Source: Paenibacillus sp. CC-CFT747
GTDB taxonomy: Bacteria > Bacillota > Bacilli > Paenibacillales > NBRC-103111
Assembly: GCA_030323305.1 (NCBI GenBank)
Contig: CP106741.1
Location: 4,835,501 to 4,899,500 of the forward strand
Direction: 5' to 3'
DNA length: 64,000 bases
Numbering within the stretch: position 1 is the stretch's first letter; every line of letters begins with the position of its first letter. Shown here piece by piece: positions 58,151 to 64,000 of the stretch. The position numbers and the translations under genes are program-made. The notes below the pieces were generated by a model. It worked only from the letters and a program-made list of their open reading frames with translations, did no database searches and was not told the origin of the DNA.

Positions 58151-59901
58151 CTAAACATTCGGATCCACGTTTGGTGAACACCGGATGACGAATGTATGAT
58201 CGATCGGCGTAATCAGATTAACAAGAAGCATCTGGCAGCCCGTTGGATACGACATGTTGCGGATAGCTGCTGCCGTATGCTCGGCAGCTGCGCCTTCGAT
58301 CTCGATCCAATCCCCATCGTGCTCATATAGGACGTTTCCATTTCTCCATAACATTTTGTTTTCTCCCGCAGGCTCACACCCTTCCCCTGCAGCGTCCCTT
58401 CCGCTCCGAAGAGAAACACAACCTGTGTCAGCACATTGTCCGGCTTGGCGGATACAATAAGCATGGTCCATCCATCCTTGGTTTCTGTCGCTTCTACGCT
58501 GGGTTCATGAACCTGAAGATGGGTAACGGGCCGCTTGTGATGCGGCAGCAGATACCAAGGACTAACAGGATCGGATGCGGTCTCCGGAAGCTGCGCTTGC
58601 GGAACGGGACCATAGTAGCCCTTTTCCTCATGGGCCTTTAAACGGTAAGAACCGTTAATCTCCTCTAATTTCTTGAATTTGATCGTACCCGGTTCAAAGG
58701 TGGAGCCGATTTGGACACCCAAGAGCCTGGCCTTGCCGTGCCGCAGGGCAAAGAAGGAAGCAGCCTCTGTCATGACTGTGGAACTGGTTATGCCCCTCCG
58801 GTGACGGACAACCGGAGCACCAAATTCCGGGTGAAGGCTGCTGTGCGAAATTTTTCCGTTGTGACCGGCTTCCCCCATTTTGGATAGATACATGGAGCGG
58901 CTAAATCCGCCGTTGATGATTTTGCGGTATTCCGTAGGCAGCTCACCCGGTTCGATTGTGTTATCACGTAAAGCCGGATGAAGCAAAAGGTTAAGCATCG
59001 CGTTGTTCGGAAGGGCACCCGGATGCGTTATCGCTTCTCCTGCCAATCTGGCCATTGCCGCGAATGTAGGGTCTTGGTCATGGACGGCCATGAGCTGATA
59101 AATGGAATAATAATCCCCAAGCTTGAACGCATGGCCAAAATCTTGGCGGCCCGAATAGTCAGTGACGATTTCACCGTCAGGGTGAACCAGATACATCATC
59201 ATTCGCAAATTGGCCCGAACCCCTTCGAGCAGCTCGGGACGGTCCAGATAACGGGCGGCATAGTAAAGATTGATATCGCTCACGGCGTTATAAATCCCGT
59301 TGCTGCGCTCCGTCCACTCTCCGTCCGGGGTGATGTCGAGCCCTTCAGCTATCCACTCGGAGGCCCGTTCCTTCAGTGCTTCCATGCCAAAGATATCATA
59401 TAAGGAGCCAAGGGCAGAGCAGATCACCCAGCGATGATTCGGGGTATGAACCCCTCCGGTCAGAAGGGCGGGAATGGTCCGCTCCAGAAAAAGACGGACA
59501 TCGGCGGCGACCGATTCGGCCGGCTGCCACCCGCATGAGGAGAGCAGCTTGTAAATCTGCGATAATCCGACCACGTTGAAGGCCGTATCCGGCGGCGAAT
59601 GATAGTTGGTCCAGCCCGGCGAGATGGTACCGTCGTCATGCTGGAAATTCAGCATAAATTGCGTCAGCTTCTTCAATCGTTCCAGCAGTTGGTTGTTATG
59701 ATAATAGGCGGAATCCGGATTGACAATGGCCGTTACCCACAGGGCCATCACCATGAGGGAATTCGTATGGCTCGGCCACGGGATCCCGGTCACCGGGTCG
59801 ACAACGCCACCAAAATAGCGGTTCTCCGCATCCAGCACCTGACGGTCGAAAGCTTCCTGAGCCCAGCGGTCGTTCAACTTAACCAGATTTTGATAGATCA
59901 T
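58151..59901 (-). pseudogene. (alpha/alpha)6-barrel carbohydrate-active-like protein, one frameshift
   Basis: An uncharacterised 583-residue protein with a helical barrel (RYFGGVVDPVTGIPWPSHTN, NNQLLERLKKLTQFMLNFQH, VSDINLYYAARYLDRPELLEG) followed by a beta-rich C-terminal domain. It resembles polysaccharide-lyase or hydrolase barrels but has no certain family. The frame breaks in an A run near 58358; one base restores a C-terminus MLWRNGNVLYEHDGDWIEIE. It ends 12 bases before the GH105 gene and belongs to the same operon. No signal peptide. Confidence 0.65.
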
Positions 59902-59917
59902 AAGCTTCCGTGCTCCT

Positions 59918-60790
59918 TTACTCTTTAATGGCGCCCAGCATTACGCCGGTAACAAAATAACGCTGAAGCCACGGGTATACGATCAAAATCGGAACCGTCG
60001 AAAAAATAACGGTGGCAGCCTTCAAGCTCTCCGGGACGACCGACTGCATTTGGCTGCCTTCCAGTCTCATCAGGTCGTTGACCTGACTGTTCTGTATCAT
60101 CTGATAGAGCTTCAATTGAAGCGGATAGAGCTCAGGTTTTGAAATATACATGAGCGCATCTTGGAATCCGTTCCACCTTCCGACCGCGTAGAACAGACTC
60201 AGTGTGGCAAGCGCGGGCATGGACAAGCGCAGGGTTATGCGCCATAGCATCCCGAAGTAGCTGCATCCGTCGATTTCCGCCGATTCCTCCAAGGCCCTTG
60301 GTATGCTTTTGAAAAAGGAAATGAGAATGATCAGGTTAAATGCACTGACCAGCCCCGGCAAAACCATAGACCACATAGTGTTCAGCAGATGCAGGCTGCG
60401 GATCAGAATATATTCCGGAATCATGCCGCCGCTGAAAAACATGGTAAAAATAATAACTATCATAAAAAACTTGCGGCCCTTCAGCTCACTTTTCGATAAA
60501 GGATAGGCAGCGGCAATGGTCATAATCATGCAGAGCGCGGTGCTCAGCGCCGTCAGCAGAACCGTAAAGACCAAGGAATGAATCATAGATGCGTTGGTAA
60601 ACACTTTTTTGTATGCTTCAAAGTTGGTATCCATCGGCCACAAGGAAACTTTGCCGGATGTGATCGGAGCGGTTCCGCTTAAAGACACCGCAATAATATG
60701 GATAAAAGGGAAAAGGCAAAGCAGTACGGAAATCGCAACAAACCCAATAAACACTGTATCGTAAACCCTGTTTAGCGCTCGTTCATTCAT
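59918..60790 (-). CDS. Carbohydrate ABC transporter permease (YtcP/LplC type)
   Basis: A 290-residue permease with six helices, typical of oligosaccharide importers in Paenibacillus. It has TIAAAYPLSKSELKGRKFF, MFFSGGMIPEYILI, and the EAA loop IPRALEESAEIDGCSYFGMLWRI. It ends VTGVMLGAIKE. It pairs with the YteP/LplB-type permease upstream and precedes the hydrolase genes by 17 bases. Good ribosome site (AAAGGGG). Confidence 0.93.
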   Translation of the reverse strand: MNERALNRVYDTVFIGFVAISVLLCLFPFIHIIAVSLSGTAPITSGKVSLWPMDTNFEAYKKVFTNASMIHSLVFTVLLTALSTALCMIMTIAAAYPLSKSELKGRKFFMIVIIFTMFFSGGMIPEYILIRSLHLLNTMWSMVLPGLVSAFNLIILISFFKSIPRALEESAEIDGCSYFGMLWRITLRLSMPALATLSLFYAVGRWNGFQDALMYISKPELYPLQLKLYQMIQNSQVNDLMRLEGSQMQSVVPESLKAATVIFSTVPILIVYPWLQRYFVTGVMLGAIKE

Positions 60791-60816
60791 GACTCTGGCC
60801 CCTTTCTGCGATGCGC

Positions 60817-61713
60817 TTAAATAATGCCTTCGCCTGTCAGCCTCTTGGAAATAAAGTTAGCTCCAAGCAGGAATACCAATCCCACAACCGCCTGGAATAA
60901 TCCCACCACCGTCGCCAATGTATATTGGCCGGATTCCAGGCCGACACGGTATACAAACGTACTTAGAACTTCCGAATAATCGCGGACGATCAGGTTGCCA
61001 ATAATATAAGGCCTGTCGAAGCCGATGGAGATCATATTCCCCAGGTTGATGATAAGCAGCGTTACAACGGTTGTTTTGATGCCGGGAAGGGTAATATTCC
61101 AGATCCGCGTCAACCTGCCTGCGCCGTCAACCTCCGCCGCTTCAAACAATTCTTTGTTGATTCCCGTCATGGCCGCAAGATACAGAATCGTTCCCCATCC
61201 TGCACTTTGCCATACACCTGCCAGCAAATAAGTGACCAGCCAGTAATGTTTCTCGGATAGAAACGGGATCGCTTGAAAGCCCCAGCCGGTTAGAAAGTTG
61301 TTGATCATGCCCGATTCATTACCGAAAACTTGATAAACGATTCCACCGATAATAACCCAGGAAATAAAATGCGGAATATATAAAATCGTCTGGGATAAAC
61401 GCTTGAACCATACGATCTTGATTTCAAACAGGAAGATCGCCAAAAGGATCGGGGCAGGAAAAGAGACGAGAAGATCAAGAAAATTCAACATTAGCGTGTT
61501 TCGCAGCACTTTAACGAAATCCGGATTGGAGAAAACCTCCTTAAACCCTGCAAAGCCTATCCAGCTGCTACCATTAATTCCCTGAAAGAAGTTGAAGTCC
61601 TTAAAAGCGATCTGTACGCCATACATGGGTCCGTACTTAAAGATGATAAAGTAAACCAGCGGCAAGGTTATTAATGCATATAGCTGCCAGTACCGTCGAA
61701 GGTAGACGTTCAT
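60817..61713 (-). CDS. Carbohydrate ABC transporter permease (YteP/LplB type)
   Basis: A 298-residue membrane protein opening with LITLPLVYFIIFKYGPMYGVQIAFKDF, the family hallmark. EAA loop: KELFEAAEVDGAGRLTRIWNITLPG. In Bacillus subtilis YteP works with YtcP and YtcQ to import rhamnogalacturonan oligosaccharides; the GH105 gene in this operon supports a similar role here (inference). Confidence 0.93.
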   Translation of the reverse strand: MNVYLRRYWQLYALITLPLVYFIIFKYGPMYGVQIAFKDFNFFQGINGSSWIGFAGFKEVFSNPDFVKVLRNTLMLNFLDLLVSFPAPILLAIFLFEIKIVWFKRLSQTILYIPHFISWVIIGGIVYQVFGNESGMINNFLTGWGFQAIPFLSEKHYWLVTYLLAGVWQSAGWGTILYLAAMTGINKELFEAAEVDGAGRLTRIWNITLPGIKTTVVTLLIINLGNMISIGFDRPYIIGNLIVRDYSEVLSTFVYRVGLESGQYTLATVVGLFQAVVGLVFLLGANFISKRLTGEGII

Positions 61714-61744
61714 TACTGCTTCCCCTTAATGCCCGATCTAGTGT

Positions 61745-61778
61745 AATCAAAGAAGCGCCCTATGACGCTCCTTTGATT
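61745..61778 (-). promoter_or_regulatory. Intercistronic hairpin between binding protein and permease
   Basis: ATCAAAGgAGCG and CGCTtCTTTGAT form a 12-base stem with one mismatch around an eight-base loop, without a T tract. Such stems often protect the mRNA of the upstream binding-protein gene, raising its expression over the permeases (inference). Confidence 0.6.
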
Positions 61779-61798
61779 GGGTGTAACGTCTTTGCCGA

Positions 61799-63418
61799 TT
61801 ACTTCGTTTGCATCTCTTTCCATGCTGCTTTGCGTTCGTCAGCAATAGCTTGACCGCCGCTGGACATATAGCCGCTCATCATCGTGTCAAATACGGAGTT
61901 GAAATTCTCTGGCTTAGCCATCGTTGCTTTCACAATCAGTTCTTCATATTTCGCCTTTAATGCTGCTCCGTACTTGTTTTCCGCTTCAATCGGAAGTGGC
62001 GAGATAATCTGTTTAACCCCGTCCGTGACAGAGATAGTAAGCACCTTTTTAACATCGCTTTGATATCTTTCCGGGAAGTTCTTAATAAAAGCTGCGTCCG
62101 TTTTCTCTTGTGTGTCAAGAACAAGACCGTTAGCGAGAATACCCATATCGCCGCCGCTGTACGTATTGTTCTTTGCAGAAGCCGGCGGGTTATCGATCAC
62201 GGCTGGAATTCCATTAGCATCCAGATTGTAGTTCTGACCCTTAACCCCTTTAAGCATGGTTACCAGATTGTCGCCCGACGCCATCCAATCCAGATATTTA
62301 ACGGCTTCGACGGCATTTTTACTCGACTTCGGAATCATGATGTACATGCCGTTCGGAGCATCGAGCGGCTTAGCGTGTTTACCGTCTTTATTGGTGTAGG
62401 CATCCACTGGAGTCAGCGACGCAGACGGGACGTTCTTCTTCAGAGTATCGTAAGTCCCATCGTTGTAGTAAATGTTGATGGTATCCTCGCTGAAGAAACC
62501 AACTCTGCCGTTGGAAATATCTTTAGTCAAGGTTTCCTTTTTATTATCCAAACCGAAGTCCGGGCTCATCAAGCCTTCGTTGTACAGCTTGTTCATAAAC
62601 CGGATGGCTTCCTTGAAGCCCGGATCCAGCATCGGAATTTCACGAATTTGTGTTTTCTCGAAGCGCTCTTGATCGCTCATAGTACCAATAAATGACCAGA
62701 TAATAGGCTCGTACTGGGCAGGGGCAATACTCATGCCAAGAGGAATCACTTTGCCGCCTGTTTGCCCGGGATCTTTCTCTTTAAACGCTTTCAATACGTT
62801 GTACAGCTCATCTGTCGTAGTCGGGACTTTCATGTTCAGTTTATCCAACCAGTCTTGACGAATGAAAGACGCATATTTGCCTATCTCCGCTCGCTTCGCT
62901 GGAATCGCATACTGCTTCCCTTTGTATTGACCAACGCCCAAGATTTCAGGTCCAAGGAGTTTGGTGACATGCGAGCCGTATTGCTTCAGCAAATCGGAAA
63001 CCTCCGTTAAACCGCCCTGTGAAGCATATTTGCTGAACGTACCTTTATCATAAGTCATGACGATGTCGGGAACGTCCGCATTGCTGGCCATCAAAACATT
63101 CAGCTTCGGTACTTCTTCGCTTCGCGGCACCGGCACGAATTCCACATTAATATTGTTCGGCTTTCCGAAATTCTCTTTCACATAATTCGTAAGGAACGAA
63201 TTGGTGATCGTTACCCCTTCCGGAGGATTGCCGCGATCCCAAATCTCCACCTTCAGATTACCTGCCTTTGCCGTAGTATTGGCTGGCGCACTGCCGGCCG
63301 GTGCTGTCGGACTGGCGGCATCCTTTTTGTCGGACGAACAAGCGGACAACAGCGTGGTGCCGGCAACTAACATGGAAAGACTTAGCATAGTGGCTTTCTT
63401 TGTTGCTCTTTTTTGCAT
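61799..63418 (-). CDS. Extracellular oligosaccharide-binding lipoprotein (YtcQ/LplA type)
   Basis: A 539-residue lipoprotein. The signal peptide ends with the lipobox LLSAC (Cys27), followed by an Ala/Pro/Thr linker. The body has VEIWDRGNPPEGV, DVPDIVMTYDKGTFSKYASQ, ASFIRQDWLDKLNMKVPTT and VKYLDWMASGD, as in YtcQ. It is the first gene of the minus-strand operon 53258-63418 and is intact. The start ATG 63418 follows a GGTAAGGTGAG site. Confidence 0.93.
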   Translation of the reverse strand: MQKRATKKATMLSLSMLVAGTTLLSACSSDKKDAASPTAPAGSAPANTTAKAGNLKVEIWDRGNPPEGVTITNSFLTNYVKENFGKPNNINVEFVPVPRSEEVPKLNVLMASNADVPDIVMTYDKGTFSKYASQGGLTEVSDLLKQYGSHVTKLLGPEILGVGQYKGKQYAIPAKRAEIGKYASFIRQDWLDKLNMKVPTTTDELYNVLKAFKEKDPGQTGGKVIPLGMSIAPAQYEPIIWSFIGTMSDQERFEKTQIREIPMLDPGFKEAIRFMNKLYNEGLMSPDFGLDNKKETLTKDISNGRVGFFSEDTINIYYNDGTYDTLKKNVPSASLTPVDAYTNKDGKHAKPLDAPNGMYIMIPKSSKNAVEAVKYLDWMASGDNLVTMLKGVKGQNYNLDANGIPAVIDNPPASAKNNTYSGGDMGILANGLVLDTQEKTDAAFIKNFPERYQSDVKKVLTISVTDGVKQIISPLPIEAENKYGAALKAKYEELIVKATMAKPENFNSVFDTMMSGYMSSGGQAIADERKAAWKEMQTK

Positions 63419-63601
63419 GGATGTCTCACCTTACCCTTTTTTAGATTGATTAGAGCTCAGCATTGCCTCTGACACGAATTATTTCACCCGATGCCGAAAT
63501 GCACAATAAACTAGTTTCGGAGCATAAACTGTACCCGTCCGGAAGCGGTTCCTGAGGGAAATAAACCGTTTTCGCGATAAACCGGAACGGCATTTGCCGA
63601 C

Positions 63602-63661
63602 AAAAAAACCTTATTCCGCGTAGAGTTACCCGTGTGTACCGGACTCTGGGGAATAAGGTTA
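63602..63661 (-). terminator. Rho-independent terminator of the AraC gene
   Basis: AACCTTATTCC pairs with GGAATAAGGTT, with an inner AGAGT/ACTCT stem, and is followed on minus by TTTTTTT. It begins two bases after the AraC stop codon. Confidence 0.9.
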
Positions 63662-63662
63662 T

Positions 63663-64000
63663 CTACTTCTTCTCCATTTGCTTCAGTTTGCGGAAATCCC
63701 CGGGTGTCACACCTATGACCTTCTTGAACACCCTTCCGAATGTAATGGCATTCGCATACCCCACTTTCGTGGCAATGTCCTGGATCGTATCATGGGTGTC
63801 CTCAAGGAGCGACTCCGCATGTTTCATCCGAAGATGCACTAGAAAATCGACAAATTTCATGTTGAATTCTTCTTTGAATAAATAACTGGCATACTTTCCT
63901 GAAATTTGAAATTGGTCGCTCAGATGCTTGAGTGAAAGATTCGGGTCGGAGTGATTGTTCTCGATGTATTTTTTGATTTCCTCGATCAAGGCCTTATAGC
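63663..64000 (-). CDS. AraC/YesN-type regulator, C-terminal part (runs off window)
   Basis: The visible part is a complete double helix-turn-helix: LSLKHLSDQFQISGKYASYLFKEEF and TIQDIATKVGYANAITFGRVFKKVIGVTPGDFRKL. The reading frame stays open to position 64000 (YKALIEEIKKY), so the sensor or receiver part lies outside. Its position just upstream of the oligosaccharide operon makes it the likely regulator of 53258-63418. It could be a YesN response regulator or a membrane AraC protein. Confidence 0.9.
   Translation of the reverse strand, partial: YKALIEEIKKYIENNHSDPNLSLKHLSDQFQISGKYASYLFKEEFNMKFVDFLVHLRMKHAESLLEDTHDTIQDIATKVGYANAITFGRVFKKVIGVTPGDFRKLKQMEKK

Overview
The window looks like chromosome of a Paenibacillus-type Gram-positive soil bacterium. 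It has several sugar ABC transporters of the LplB/YtcP and MalF/MalG types, YesM-like sensor kinases, large AraC regulators, glycoside hydrolases, strong GGAGG ribosome sites, T-tract terminators and a T-box leader. I see no rRNA, tRNA or CRISPR array.

Layout. 1-4570: a truncated sugar dehydrogenase, then a solute-binding lipoprotein followed by a YesM-type sensor kinase. 4645-7885: a ZupT-like zinc transporter and a short UvrA-like ATPase. 8222-13441: an operon of a DapA/NanA-type aldolase, a sialidase-like beta-propeller and a 1067-residue GH106-like hydrolase, which together suggest degradation of a glycan. 13500-16400: an AT-richer patch with a decayed MarR gene and its operator, a YjdI/YjdJ-type pair, and small unknown ORFs. 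16464-24636 (minus): a ceramidase-like hydrolase, two Gfo/Idh dehydrogenases, a sugar isomerase and a complete sugar ABC transporter, with a divergent AraC gene at 24785.

26650-49740 is an accessory, AT-richer region. It holds many short unrelated genes, nearly all on the minus strand, plus IS110 remnants, IS-end-like repeats, a full group II intron, a second intron remnant and many gene fragments. From 27474 to 34574, and again at 45436-48100, the small genes are separated by a recurring boundary: a CTAACGGGYA box at or inside the upstream gene's stop codon, a hairpin, and usually a second box. This resembles a gene-cassette array. It does not match canonical integron attC sites, and no integrase is visible. 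One unit carries a T-box leader in front of a methyltransferase, and the group II intron sits directly after one boundary hairpin. I regard this array as the most interesting part of the window.

49757-64000 returns to the GC-richer core. It contains a HAD phosphatase, a tandem GH43 protein and a minus-strand polysaccharide locus: lipoprotein, two permeases, an (alpha/alpha)6-type protein, GH105, a GH51 fragment and GH95. Downstream lies an AraC-type regulator that runs off the window. The set fits use of pectin or arabinan side chains.

A property of the whole window: about twenty genes are broken by a single missing base, usually in a run of G or C, and restoring one base recovers full-length family members. 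This looks mainly like sequence or assembly error rather than real gene loss. Separately there are true remnants with internal deletions: an ABC ATPase, pyruvate kinase, KDPG aldolase, GH51, a CBM, IS110 copies and intron RTs.
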